From: Acetobacteraceae bacterium
GTDB taxonomy: Bacteria; Pseudomonadota; Alphaproteobacteria; Acetobacterales; Acetobacteraceae
Assembly (NCBI GenBank): GCA_009693865.1
Contig: SHWL01000019.1
Coordinates: forward strand, 1 to 42,179
Direction: 5' to 3'
DNA: 42,179 bases
Positions 17,026 through 27,439 of this stretch are shown piece by piece; position 1 is the stretch's first letter, and each line of letters starts with the position of its first letter. Position numbers and translations under genes: made by a program. The notes below the pieces were generated by a model. The model saw only the letters and a list, made by a program, of their open reading frames with translations. It made no database searches and was not told the DNA's origin.

Positions 17026-17398
17026 AAGCTTTTGGGCGATCCCGGATGTTACGAATGTCCGCACACCATTGAGCATCCTGCGTGAACAGGCGTCAGCGAT
17101 CACGACCCAGACGAAAGGCGCTCTTGTTGGACTCGTCGAGACCAGAGCAGACGGGGATTCTTTTGTGTATATCCGACTGGAGCTGTCTGTCCCCGCGTTG
17201 AACGACTACCGTTACCGAATCCTGACTTACCAACAACCGGTCGAGCTTTACCCTGGACGCTTGATCGTCGGCGGGGATCTAAGAGGCGATTCTGTTACTG
17301 ATGAGAGTACCTTTCTGTCTGACGTCAAAAAAATCCTTTCCTCCGAGCAGATCACCAATGTTGTTAGGTCACTCCTTGCACAAGCGAAGGAAATCTAA
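17018..17398 (+). CDS. Hypothetical protein, 126 aa, coupled to the EEP nuclease
   Basis: I recognise no family. The protein has no signal peptide or membrane segment. The first third is helical in character (LSILREQASAITTQTKGALV), the middle is beta-rich (SFVYIRLELSVP, YRYRILTY), and the C-terminus is helical (VVRSLLAQAKEI). The start overlaps the EEP gene by 8 bases, so translation is probably coupled and the two proteins may interact, for example as enzyme and partner or immunity protein. It lies tail-to-tail with glnS, 65 bases apart. Base composition resembles the EEP gene more than the flanking core genes. Confidence 0.65.
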   Translation: MVESFWAIPDVTNVRTPLSILREQASAITTQTKGALVGLVETRADGDSFVYIRLELSVPALNDYRYRILTYQQPVELYPGRLIVGGDLRGDSVTDESTFLSDVKKILSSEQITNVVRSLLAQAKEI

Positions 17399-17463
17399 TC
17401 GTACCCGGAGCGATCGCCGACGCAACGCCGAATGAATGTTCTGGACCTTTATTAGGAAAACTG

Positions 17464-19170
<1,707 letters not shown>

Positions 19171-19202
19171 CCCGCATTCCCTGGGCCTTAGCCCGCCAGG
19201 GT

Positions 19203-20090
19203 CTACCGGTCGCGGAGCTTCGGGTCCAGGGTGTCGCGCAATGCGTCGCCGAACAGGTTGATCCCCAGCACTGACAGCATGATCGCCACGCCGGGGAAAA
19301 TCGCGATCCAGGGGGCGGTGGAAGCGTATTCCTCAGCGCCGCCTTGCAGCATCAAGCCCCAGGCCGGCACCGGCTCTTGCACGCCCAGTCCGAGATAGGA
19401 CAACGACGCCTCCGCGAGGATGGCCTGGCCCACGAACGCGGTCACCATGATCAAAAACGGTGCCATCACGTTCGGGGACATGTGCCGCATGATGATCCGG
19501 ACGTGGCCGTAGCCGCAGGCGCGGGCGGCGTCGACGTAGGGCACTTCGCGGATCACCAGCGCGGCGGAGCGGACAACGCGGGCGCAGCGCGGGATCAGCG
19601 GGATGGTGATGGCGATGATGACGTTGTGAACGCCGGTGCCGAAGATGGAAACGATGGCCAGCGCCATGATGATCAACGGGAAGGCCATGACCACGTCGAA
19701 CACCCGTTGCAGAAGCAGATCGATCGTGCCGCCGAAGTAGGCGCTGCCGACGCCCAGTACCAACCCTAACAGGCCACCGACGAAGGCTGAGGACAGACCG
19801 ACGATCAACGCGGTCCGGGCTCCAAAGATGATCCGTGACATCAGATCCCGCCCGAACTGGTCGGTCCCCAGCAGATGGGCGAGCGAGGGCGCCTCCGTCA
19901 TCGAGGAGAAGTCGTTGGCCGTTGGATTGTACGGCGCGAGAAGTTCGGCGAAGATCCCGGTGATGGCGACAATCACGACCAGCACCAGACCGAAGGAGCC
20001 AAGCGGCTGGCGCTGGCAAAATCGGACGGCACGGGACCAGGCGGGGGGCCGAAGGTCGAGGGCGTCGGGATCGGCTGTTGTCGTGGACAT
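19203..20090 (-). CDS. Peptide-type ABC transporter permease (DppC/OppC family)
   Basis: Inner-membrane permease of a dipeptide/oligopeptide/nickel-type importer, 295 aa. A cytosolic N-tail precedes TM1 (FGLVLVVIVAITGIFAELLA), the LLGTDQFGRDLMSRIIFGAR segment typical of DppC, and further TM helices. The EAA loop that docks the ATPase is near residues 200-220 (DAARACGYGHVRIIMRHMSPN). The C-terminus has ISMLSVLGINLFGDALRDTLDP-like sequence, the usual family end. It starts 11 bases after the DppB-like gene. Substrate cannot be read from the permease alone. Confidence 0.92.
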   Translation of the reverse strand: MSTTTADPDALDLRPPAWSRAVRFCQRQPLGSFGLVLVVIVAITGIFAELLAPYNPTANDFSSMTEAPSLAHLLGTDQFGRDLMSRIIFGARTALIVGLSSAFVGGLLGLVLGVGSAYFGGTIDLLLQRVFDVVMAFPLIIMALAIVSIFGTGVHNVIIAITIPLIPRCARVVRSAALVIREVPYVDAARACGYGHVRIIMRHMSPNVMAPFLIMVTAFVGQAILAEASLSYLGLGVQEPVPAWGLMLQGGAEEYASTAPWIAIFPGVAIMLSVLGINLFGDALRDTLDPKLRDR

Positions 20091-20101
20091 AAGGCCCCCG
20101 T

Positions 20102-21073
20102 TCAGTTGAATCGAATGCGCGGGTCGAGCCAGGCGTAAAGCAGGTCGACCGCGAGATTGGTGAACACGAACACCGTCACCGTCAGCATCACCAACGCCTG
20201 GGTCAGCGTGTAATCCTGGTTCTGCACCGCCTGAACGAACAGTCGCCCGACGCCGTTCAGATTGAACACCTGCTCGGTCACCACCAAACCGCCGATCAGG
20301 AACGCGAATTCAATCCCGATCAGAGTGACGATCGGCAAAAGCGCGTTCTTCAACGCGTGGCGGTTGATGATCAACTTATTGATCAACCCCTTGGCGCGGG
20401 CGGTGCGGATATAGTCCTCTTTCATCACCTCCAGCATCGTCGAACGGGTCATGCGCATGGTGACGGCGGCATAGCGGTAGCCGACGGTGAGCGCGGGCAG
20501 CATCGCCATCGACAGATTGTGGATCGGGTCTTGCCAAAGTGGCACATAATCGATCGGTGGCATCCAGGGTTTACCGCCGATCCAGTTGGTCAGATCGAGC
20601 ACCAACAGCACCGATACGATCCCAAGCCAGAACGACGGCGTGGCGATGCCGCCAATGGCGAAAACCCGCACCGCGACATCCAGCCAGGTGCCCTGTTTCA
20701 ACGCCGAGATCGTGCCAAGCGGGATCGCGAGGGCAACGGCCACGACTGTCGCCATGATCGCGATCTCCAGCGAAATCGGTAGCCGCGCGGCGATTTCAAC
20801 GATCACCGGCTTGCCCGACCACATCGAGGTGCCGAAATCCAACCGGACCGCGCCCCACATGAATTCCAGGAACTGCACGATGACCGGACGGTCGACGCCG
20901 ATCTCCGTGTGGCAGGACGCCAGCGCCTTCGGATCGAAGGAGGCACCGCCACCGCCCAGACGCACGAGGCAGATATCGCCCGGGATCAGCCGCATGAGCA
21001 GGAAGACAAGCGCCGCCGCCCCGATCAGGGTCGGGATGGTCAGCAGCACACGCTTGAGGACATATTGTAACAT
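20102..21073 (-). CDS. Peptide-type ABC transporter permease (DppB/OppB family)
   Basis: The 323-aa inner-membrane permease begins MLQYVLKRVLLTIPTLIGAA, the standard DppB N-terminal TM, followed by the periplasmic loop and TM helices (IAIMATVVAVALAIPLGTIS). An EAA loop near residue 220 (YIRTARAKGLINKLIINRHA) matches the ATPase-docking motif, and the C-terminus ends LAVDLLYAWLDPRIRF, as in the family. Its start codon is immediately after the stop of the upstream binding-protein gene with no intervening base, so it is translationally coupled. It partners with the DppC-like permease that follows. Confidence 0.92.
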   Translation of the reverse strand: MLQYVLKRVLLTIPTLIGAAALVFLLMRLIPGDICLVRLGGGGASFDPKALASCHTEIGVDRPVIVQFLEFMWGAVRLDFGTSMWSGKPVIVEIAARLPISLEIAIMATVVAVALAIPLGTISALKQGTWLDVAVRVFAIGGIATPSFWLGIVSVLLVLDLTNWIGGKPWMPPIDYVPLWQDPIHNLSMAMLPALTVGYRYAAVTMRMTRSTMLEVMKEDYIRTARAKGLINKLIINRHALKNALLPIVTLIGIEFAFLIGGLVVTEQVFNLNGVGRLFVQAVQNQDYTLTQALVMLTVTVFVFTNLAVDLLYAWLDPRIRFN

Positions 21074-22660
21074 TTATTTATCGAGCCAGATATTCGCGAG
21101 GTCTTGATTGAGATAATGGCTGCTCGTGATCTTCCATCCTTTGACATACGAGCGGATTGGCAGGATGCGGTACCACCAGGTCACGGGCTGTTGATGGGCG
21201 CCAACCTCAAGAACCTGCTTTTCGTACTCTCGCATCAACACGCGAGCCTTGGCGGGATCGATCTCACGGACCATTTTGTTGTAGATCTCAACCTGTTTCG
21301 GGTCGTCATGGTAGGCGAAGTTGTCGCTGTAGTGTTCGTGCGGCAAGTACCGTCCGGTGTCGGCGATCGGGTTGACGATATTTTGGCAATTGGCCTCCAG
21401 GGCGACGGAGAAGTCGCCGGCCCGCATCGCTTCCAGCCATGGCCCGGTCGGGATGATTTTCTGTGTGACCGTGACGCCAATCTTACGGAATTCATCGACG
21501 AGCCACGTGCCGACGATGACGTATGGCTGGTCGACGTTCCGGTTCAGCATCTCGAACGACAAACCCTCGGCGCCGGCCTCCTTCAGCAGACGGCGGGCCT
21601 CGGCGCGGGATTTTTCGATGTCCGGGCTGAATCCGGGTAATTTTGTCAGTTCGTCTCGCGTGGCGGCGAGGGGCGACCCCGGATACACAATTCCACCGAC
21701 GGTCCGAATGATCGCGATCTTGCTCAGCGCCTCCGCGCCGCGCCATTGGTCGATGGCCAGGTACAGCGCCTTGCGCACGCGAACATCGTCGAACGGCTTG
21801 CGCTTGTGGTTGGGCGTCAGAACGTTGCCACAGTTCCAGTCGCTTTCCTGGACCGTGACCTTGTCGCCAAGCTCCTTGACCAGTTGATCGCGGGCCGACG
21901 GCGACATGCTACGGAACTCCATCGCGGCGCGGTCGGCGCGAATGGCATCCACTCTGGTTTGCTGTTTCGGCGCGAAAATCGCGTGGAACCCATCCAGATA
22001 GGGTTGCCCAGGATGGTAGTAGTCCGGATTGCGTACGCCGGTGACGGACTGCCCGATTTCGTATTTATCGAATTTGAAAGGGCCTGACCCCAGGACGTTG
22101 CGTTCGAAGTAATGCTGATCCTTCTCCAGAATGCGGTGCGAATAGATAAAATTCCACGGGTCCGCGAGCGCGGGGAAGAACGAAAGCGTGGGGAACTTCA
22201 GCCGGAATATCACCGTGGTGGCGTCCGGATCCTCGATCTTGTCGACCATGAGGAAATTATTTCGGCGCGCGCTCGCAACGCCCGGTTGCGGAAACACGAT
22301 TCGGCGCCAGCTCGCGCTGACGTCTCGCGCGTCGAGCGGTGTCCCATCATGGAATTTTACACCCTGACGAATCTTGAACGTGAAGGTCAGGCCGTTATCG
22401 GTGGGCACCGGCATCCCGGTGCACAAATCGCAGACGAAGTCCGTCGTCGATGTCGGATTATCCGGATTGACCCGGACCAGCGTGGAATAGAATGGCGCCA
22501 TCGCATGCAGCACCGCATAAGTTCCCTCCTTATGTCCGTCCAGGCTGGGGCCGCCATCGGCCGGGATCAGGAACGTCAGGACGCCCCCGCGCTTCGGCGT
22601 TTCGGCGGCCGTCGCCCCAAAGCCAATCAACAGCGACAGAGCGACCAAAAAACCACGCAT
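21074..22660 (-). CDS. Extracellular solute-binding protein, family 5 (peptide/nickel type), copy 2
   Basis: This 528-aa periplasmic receptor starts MRGFLVALSLLIGFGATAAE, a Sec signal peptide with cleavage near AAE. ATG 22660 is preferred over an upstream ATG because GGGAGG lies about 9 nt before it. SBP_bac_5 features include the N-terminal KRGGVLTFLIPADGG, DGLTFTFKIRQGVKFHDGTP-like substrate-lobe sequence, and a C-terminal YVKGWKITSSHYLNQDLANI. An unusual CDLCTGMP Cys pair near residue 70 is shared with the paralogue at 23343-24932. The two are close paralogues across their length and point to a duplication. Ligand is unknown; peptides, nickel or another small solute are possible. Confidence 0.9.
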   Translation of the reverse strand: MRGFLVALSLLIGFGATAAETPKRGGVLTFLIPADGGPSLDGHKEGTYAVLHAMAPFYSTLVRVNPDNPTSTTDFVCDLCTGMPVPTDNGLTFTFKIRQGVKFHDGTPLDARDVSASWRRIVFPQPGVASARRNNFLMVDKIEDPDATTVIFRLKFPTLSFFPALADPWNFIYSHRILEKDQHYFERNVLGSGPFKFDKYEIGQSVTGVRNPDYYHPGQPYLDGFHAIFAPKQQTRVDAIRADRAAMEFRSMSPSARDQLVKELGDKVTVQESDWNCGNVLTPNHKRKPFDDVRVRKALYLAIDQWRGAEALSKIAIIRTVGGIVYPGSPLAATRDELTKLPGFSPDIEKSRAEARRLLKEAGAEGLSFEMLNRNVDQPYVIVGTWLVDEFRKIGVTVTQKIIPTGPWLEAMRAGDFSVALEANCQNIVNPIADTGRYLPHEHYSDNFAYHDDPKQVEIYNKMVREIDPAKARVLMREYEKQVLEVGAHQQPVTWWYRILPIRSYVKGWKITSSHYLNQDLANIWLDK

Positions 22661-22750
22661 GAAATTCGTACCTCCCTGACAGCCGCCAATCTTAAGCGGG
22701 CCGCATTCTTGCCGCTTCATACCGCGTCCTGCCGGTCCATGCCAGCCCGT

Positions 22751-23248
22751 CTACCGATCCAGCCAGACATTTGCCAAATCGTGGTTGATAAATGGCTTGG
22801 TCCGATCTTCCAGCCCTTTACGTAGGACCGCACGCCTTTGCGCGGGAAGATGATCTCGTGCCAGCTTGCCGCGACGTCGGCGGCGGTCAGGATCGAGCCA
22901 TCCTGGAATTTGACGCCTTGCCTTATCGTGAAGGTGTAAGTCTTACCGTCATCCGTTGGGGTTGGGATCGCGGTACAGAGATCGCAGAGGATGCGGCCGC
23001 TGCCGGGGTTCGCGGGATCGGCGCGGACCAGAACGCTGTGGAATGGCGCGATCGCGTGGAGGGTCGCTTAGGTTGCCTCCCTATGGCCGGTCCAGACCTG
23101 GCGGGGCGTCCGCCGGTATCAGGTAGGTCAGCGTGCCGCCACGTTTCGGTGTCTCAGCCGCATCCGCCGCGGGAACGGACGACGCGATCAAACCGATCGC
23201 GAAGCACGCCGCCGCCAGCCTTGCCGCAAGCGAATTTTTTGCCTGCAT
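22751..23248 (-). pseudogene. Decayed, internally deleted third solute-binding-protein copy
   Basis: On the minus strand an ATG at 23248 opens a signal peptide and the family N-terminus (ETPKRGGTLTYLIPADAPP). An extra base then shifts the frame near the LDGH position, and in the restored frame a TAA replaces the Tyr codon of the paralogues (EAT-stop-ATLHAIAPFHSVL). The text continues through CDLCTAIPTPTDDGKTYTF to DVAASWHEIIFPR. It then jumps directly to GVRSYVKGWKIGPSH, skipping about 370 residues present in the intact copies. A further one-base loss separates the final segment, which ends NHDLANVWLDR-stop at 22751. Two frameshifts, one stop and a large deletion make it non-functional. It lies between the two intact copies in the same orientation. 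Confidence 0.85.
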
Positions 23249-23342
23249 TGGTCGTCTCCCAGTTGGTATTGTTCTTGACCTCGTCCGGACCGCTTCCCTG
23301 TTGACGTCTCCGCGCCGCGTGTCCCTATTTCGAGCCGATCTG

Positions 23343-24932
23343 CTACTTATCGAGCCAGACCGTCCCGAGATCCTGGTTGATATAGTGGCTCGGGCTGATC
23401 TTCCAGCCCTTCACGTAGGACCGCATCGGGACGATCCGCTCCCACCACGGCATCATGATCGTGTGAGACGCCGTATCCAGCACATGGGTCTCATATTCAC
23501 GCATCAGCGAACGTTGTTTGACGGGATCGCCCTCATGCAGCACGGCCTGATACAGGTCGATGACCTTCTGATCTTCGTAGTTGCCGTAGTTTTCCTCGTA
23601 AACTGAATGCGGTAGGTATTTGCCGATGTCCAGCAACGGATTGACGAGGCCCTGGCAATTGAAATCCACGGTCACGTCGAAATTGCCCGAACGCAATCCT
23701 TCGAAGAATGGGCCGGTCGGCAGCACTTTCTGCGTTACCTTGAGGCCGATTTTGCTCCACTCGTCGATCACCCAGGTGGCGATGTATTTATACGGCTGAT
23801 CGACGTTGCGGTTTTGCAATTCGAACGTCAAACCTTCGGCCCCTGCCTCTTTCAGCAAGCGCCGCGCCTCGGCACGCGACTTTTCGATATCGGGCCAGTA
23901 ACCCGCGATTTTCTGCAATTCATCCTTCGTCGACGCGAGCGGTGAGCCGGGGAAAACCACGCCTCCGACGGTGCGGACATTGGCGATCTTGGACAACGCG
24001 ACCGCGCCCTTCCATTGATCGATCGCCAGCGCCAAAGCGCGGCGGACGCGAACATCGTCGAACGGCTTTTTCTTGTGGTTCGGCGTGATCATGTTCACGC
24101 AGTTCCAGTCTCCGGTTTGCACCGCGACCTTATCGCCCATTTCCTTGATCAGTTGATCGCGCGCCGAGGGCGGCAGACCGCGGAACTCGTTCGAGGCCCG
24201 GTCGGCCCGCATCGCATCCACGAGGACGGACTGTTTCGGCGCGAAGATCGCGATGAAACCGTCGAGATAGGGCAGCCCCTTGTGGTGGTAATCGGGGTTC
24301 CGCTCTCCCTTCATCGACTGGCCGATCTGATATTCGACAAACCGGAACGGGCCGCTGCCCATCACGTTTCTCTCGTACCAGTGCGGGTCCTTATCGAAGG
24401 TCGCCTTTTTGTAGATATACGCGAAGGGATCGGCCAGCGCGGGCAGGAACGCGCTGGTCGCGAATTTCAGTTTGAACACCACGGTTTTCGCATCCGTCGC
24501 GGTTACCGACTCAACCATGATGAAATACGGTTTTCGCGCGCTCGAGATCCCTGGGCGGGGATTGACGATCTCCTGCCAGCTCGCGGCGACATCGGCGGCG
24601 GTCAAAGCCGAGCCGTCGTGCCATTTCACCCCGTCACGAATCGAGAAAGTCCAGGTCTTGCCGGCATCGGTCGGTTTCGGCATCTCGGTGCAGAGATCGC
24701 AAACGAAATCGTCCGTCGACGCGGGGTTCATCGGATTGATGCGGATCAGCACGCTGTAGAATGGCGCTGTCGCGTGCACGGTCGCGTAGGTTGTTTCCTT
24801 ATGACCGTCCAGCGACGGCGGGGCGTCGGCTGGAATAATAAAGGTAAATATGCCGCCGCGTTTCGGTGGTTCATCCGCGCGGGAGGGCAGCGCGGAAACC
24901 AGAAATGCCAGGATGCATAAGAGAATTCTCAT
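23343..24932 (-). CDS. Extracellular solute-binding protein, family 5 (peptide/nickel type), copy 1
   Basis: The 529-aa protein begins MRILLCILAFLVSALPSRAD, a Sec signal peptide cleaved near SRA/D, and continues PPKRGGIFTFIIPADAPPSL. It shares CDLCTEMP, DGVKWHDGSALTAADVAASW, ADRASNEFRGLPPSARDQL and the C-terminal YVKGWKISPSHYINQDLGTV with the copy at 21074-22660. It starts 12 bases after the ATPase gene and is followed by the decayed third copy. A second intact receptor for one transporter can widen the ligand range; that is inference. The ligand is unknown. Confidence 0.9.
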   Translation of the reverse strand: MRILLCILAFLVSALPSRADEPPKRGGIFTFIIPADAPPSLDGHKETTYATVHATAPFYSVLIRINPMNPASTDDFVCDLCTEMPKPTDAGKTWTFSIRDGVKWHDGSALTAADVAASWQEIVNPRPGISSARKPYFIMVESVTATDAKTVVFKLKFATSAFLPALADPFAYIYKKATFDKDPHWYERNVMGSGPFRFVEYQIGQSMKGERNPDYHHKGLPYLDGFIAIFAPKQSVLVDAMRADRASNEFRGLPPSARDQLIKEMGDKVAVQTGDWNCVNMITPNHKKKPFDDVRVRRALALAIDQWKGAVALSKIANVRTVGGVVFPGSPLASTKDELQKIAGYWPDIEKSRAEARRLLKEAGAEGLTFELQNRNVDQPYKYIATWVIDEWSKIGLKVTQKVLPTGPFFEGLRSGNFDVTVDFNCQGLVNPLLDIGKYLPHSVYEENYGNYEDQKVIDLYQAVLHEGDPVKQRSLMREYETHVLDTASHTIMMPWWERIVPMRSYVKGWKISPSHYINQDLGTVWLDK

Positions 24933-24944
24933 ATCGATCAGCCT

Positions 24945-25940
24945 TTATCGCACTTCGTCGCAGGCCACGATGTGACCTGGTCGTATTTCCCGCGGTTCCG
25001 GACGTTGCTGCTTGCAACGTTCCACGGCCATGGGACAGCGCGGGTGAAACACACAGCCCGAGGGCGGGTTCATCGGGCTTGGCACCTCGCCTTGAACGGG
25101 CCGGAAGTCGCGGCCGCGCTCGACGGTGGGATCCGGCGTCGGCACCGCGGCAAGCAGCGCCCTTGTGTAAGGATGCAACGGCGAATCGAACAGCGAGTCG
25201 GCGTCCGCCATTTCCACGATCCGGCCCAGATACATCACGGCGACGCGCTGGCATAAGTGACGGACGACCGACAGGTCGTGAGCAATGAACAGGTAGGTCA
25301 GTCCGAACTTCTCGCGCAGGTCCTCCAGCAGGTTCACAACCTGCGCCTGGATCGACACGTCCAGCGCGGAGACCGGCTCGTCGCAAACAATGAACTCGGG
25401 GTTCATCGCCAAAGCACGGGCAATGCCCACGCGCTGGCGCTGTCCGCCGGACATTTCGTGCGGGTATCGATCCGCGAAATTTGGGTTGAGCCCACACTCC
25501 GACAGCAATTCCTTGACCCGCGCGTTCCGCTTTCCCGCGTCCGGCTCGATCCCATGGACATACATCGGCTCGGCGATGATTTCGCCGATCTTCATGCGCG
25601 GGTTGAGCGAACTGTAGGGATCCTGAAAAATCACCTGAATGCGCTGACGGAACCCGCGCAGCGCGGCGGTGTCCATTGTCGCGATATTCTGGCCGTCGTA
25701 GATGATGTCGCCCGCGGTGGGCTTCTCCAGGCGCAAAATACAGCGGCCGGTCGTGGTCTTGCCGCACCCGCTCTCGCCGACCAGGCCCATGGTTTCGCCG
25801 CGGGCGACGGTGAAATCGACGCCATCGACGGCCTTGACCTCGCCGGTGACCCGGCGGCGGATGATGCCCTCCGTGACGGGGAAATGCATGCGCAGACCCC
25901 GGACCGTCAGCAGAGGTTCGGTCGATACAGGTTCGCTCAT
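24945..25940 (-). CDS. Peptide-type ABC transporter ATP-binding protein (DppF/OppF family)
   Basis: The 331-aa ATPase has Walker [10 protein letters not shown] at 55-63, Q-loop [10 protein letters not shown] near 105, signature MSGGQRQRV near 163-171, Walker B FIVCDEP at 183-189 with the D-loop SALDVS, and H-loop AHDLSVV. The C-terminal oligopeptide-transporter extension contains [15 protein letters not shown], whose spaced Cys residues are typical of DppF/OppF. MSEPVST at 25940 is chosen because it overlaps the preceding ATPase stop as ATGA (25937-25940); the frame is open upstream but unlike the family. It powers import with the DppD-like ATPase and the two permeases. Confidence 0.93.
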   Translation of the reverse strand: MSEPVSTEPLLTVRGLRMHFPVTEGIIRRRVTGEVKAVDGVDFTVARGETMGLVGESGCGKTTTGRCILRLEKPTAGDIIYDGQNIATMDTAALRGFRQRIQVIFQDPYSSLNPRMKIGEIIAEPMYVHGIEPDAGKRNARVKELLSECGLNPNFADRYPHEMSGGQRQRVGIARALAMNPEFIVCDEPVSALDVSIQAQVVNLLEDLREKFGLTYLFIAHDLSVVRHLCQRVAVMYLGRIVEMADADSLFDSPLHPYTRALLAAVPTPDPTVERGRDFRPVQGEVPSPMNPPSGCVFHPRCPMAVERCKQQRPEPREIRPGHIVACDEVR

Positions 25941-26911
25941 GCGGCGGCCTTGAAACAAGCGGCGGAATGACCCGCCTTGCCAACTTGGGTGAGGGCGGGA
26001 CGGGCGACGGCGCAGCCCGCGTCGGCGAGGCGGCAGCGCGGGCGGAAGGCGCAACCGGCGTCGAGGCGTGTCAGATCGGGTGGCTGTCCCTCCACCGGAT
26101 CGAGCCGCGCCTGTCGAGGACGATCCAATCGCGGCACCGAGCGCAGCAGCGCCACGGTGTAGGGGTGGCGAGGGTCGTGATAAATTTCGGCGGCAGGCCC
26201 GCTTTCAACGATGCGGCCCGCGTACATGACGTTCACCTGGTCGGCATACCGCGCGACCACGCCGAGGTTATGCGTGATAATGATCAAAGCGATCCCGCGA
26301 TCCCGGGACAGACCCTTCATCAATTCCAGAATCTGCGCCTGGATTGTCACGTCGAGCGCGGTGGTCGGCTCGTCCGCGATGATCAGTTTCGGATCGCAGG
26401 CCAGAGCGATCGCGATCATCACGCGTTGCCGCATGCCGCCGGACAATTGGTGAGGATATTGCTGCAACCGCCGGACCGGTTCGGCGATGCCAACCTGGTT
26501 CAGCAGGTCGATGGCCCGTTGGGTGGCAGCCGCGCTGTCCAGCCCGCGATGTTGCTCCAGCGTTTCGGTGATCTGCCGCCCAATGGTCAGCACCGGGTTC
26601 AACGAGGTCATCGGTTCCTGAAACACCATGCCGATTTCGCCGCCGCGAACCTGGCGCATTTCGGGCTCGGACAAGGTCAGTAGATCGCGGCCCGCGAACA
26701 TCACGGAGCCCGCCGTGATTTGTCCGGGAGGATCGGGGATCAGACGCATGACCGATAAGGCGGTCACGGATTTGCCGGAGCCGCTTTCGCCGACGACCGC
26801 CACGGTTTCGCCAGCCTCGACGCCATAGCTGACGCCGTCGACCGCGCGGACGATGCCGGCACCGGTGCGAAATTCCGTGTGCAAGCCGATGATTTCCAAC
26901 AGGGGTGGCAA
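25937..26911 (-). CDS. Peptide-type ABC transporter ATP-binding protein (DppD/OppD family)
   Basis: The ATPase shows GESGSGKS (Walker A), [27 protein letters not shown] (signature), [14 protein letters not shown] (Walker B and D-loop), THNLGVVA (H-loop), and the C-terminal [15 protein letters not shown]ys motif. Family members start just before [14 protein letters not shown], so I place the start at TTG 26911. No ATG is available there, and the frame stays open to an ATG at 27082, which would add 57 residues unlike the family. A GTG at 26974 is another possibility, so the start is uncertain. It is the first gene of the operon; an AT-richer stretch with GAGAG lies just upstream. Confidence 0.9.
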   Translation of the reverse strand: MPPLLEIIGLHTEFRTGAGIVRAVDGVSYGVEAGETVAVVGESGSGKSVTALSVMRLIPDPPGQITAGSVMFAGRDLLTLSEPEMRQVRGGEIGMVFQEPMTSLNPVLTIGRQITETLEQHRGLDSAAATQRAIDLLNQVGIAEPVRRLQQYPHQLSGGMRQRVMIAIALACDPKLIIADEPTTALDVTIQAQILELMKGLSRDRGIALIIITHNLGVVARYADQVNVMYAGRIVESGPAAEIYHDPRHPYTVALLRSVPRLDRPRQARLDPVEGQPPDLTRLDAGCAFRPRCRLADAGCAVARPALTQVGKAGHSAACFKAAA

Positions 26912-27250
26912 AATTGGATGTTCTCTCTGTGAAGCCGTTATTTTCGTGGGGTGGTACGAGAGCAGGCGCGGCACTGTCAACCGGGCGTCGCCTCGAACGT
27001 TACCAGAGGGTCCCGGCTTCCTGCTTGCCGCGCCCGAATCGGCTTCCAATAACGACGTATGTCGCGGCCAGCGTCCAATCATCCGGCAAATTGCCGAATA
27101 CCAGATATCCGCCGACGGTGACCGGGGGCAGTCCCTCGCGTGAAGCTGAAGTGTTGGATTACGTGGATGAGACGCTTGGCCTGGCGCGCGTGCCCCAATC
27201 TCGCCGCCGTGCCGAAGGCCGTCGGGAGCGGGTCTGAAAAGCTGAAACCG
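26912..27250. other. 340-bp gap before the transporter operon
   Basis: Apart from the probable EamA remnant at 27000-27128 I see no gene, RNA or clear promoter here. The stretch probably contains the promoter of the transporter operon, but no -35/-10 pair stands out. Confidence 0.5.
27000..27128 (-). pseudogene. Probable C-terminal remnant of an EamA-family (DMT) transporter
   Basis: Read on the minus strand, the DNA encodes PVTVGGYLVFGNLPDDWTLA followed by ATYVVIGSRFG and a TAA at 27000-27002. The GYLVFG-LPD-WT pattern with a following hydrophobic helix is the end of the last TM pair of EamA/RhaT-type drug/metabolite transporters. Nothing upstream continues the family and no start codon is suitable, so it looks like a decayed leftover. 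The call rests on about 30 residues. Confidence 0.35.
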
Positions 27251-27403
27251 CTACAGCAAGACCGCCATCCCGATCAGCAGCACGACCAAGAAGATGATCG
27301 TGCCGGTCGTCGCCTTGTTCACACCCCCCCAGAATTGGAGCTTGTCGGCGTAAAAGGCTTCCTGGGTTTCAGGTCCCCGGAAAACGGTGCTGTGTTCGGC
27401 CAT
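27251..27403 (-). CDS. Small single-TM protein, 50 aa, possibly aa3-type cytochrome oxidase subunit IV-like
   Basis: A 50-codon frame runs from ATG 27403 to TAG 27251-27253. The peptide has a polar N-half (MAEHSTVFRGPETQEAFYAD) and one C-terminal transmembrane helix (TTGTIIFLVVLLIGMAVLL). This layout, with an aromatic-rich segment before a single TM at the C-terminus, resembles the short subunit IV of alphaproteobacterial aa3-type oxidases, but the match is weak. It lies 36 bases after the purN stop on the same strand and may be the last gene of the purM-purN unit. Confidence 0.5.
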   Translation of the reverse strand: MAEHSTVFRGPETQEAFYADKLQFWGGVNKATTGTIIFLVVLLIGMAVLL

Positions 27404-27439
27404 TGGACGCCTCGGCGATGGTGGAATTTCCGGAACATT

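Noticed and set aside
25937..27082. Taking ATG 27082 as the start of the DppD-like ATPase
   Set aside because: It would add 57 residues unlike any family member and would read through the probable EamA remnant; a start near 26911 fits the family.
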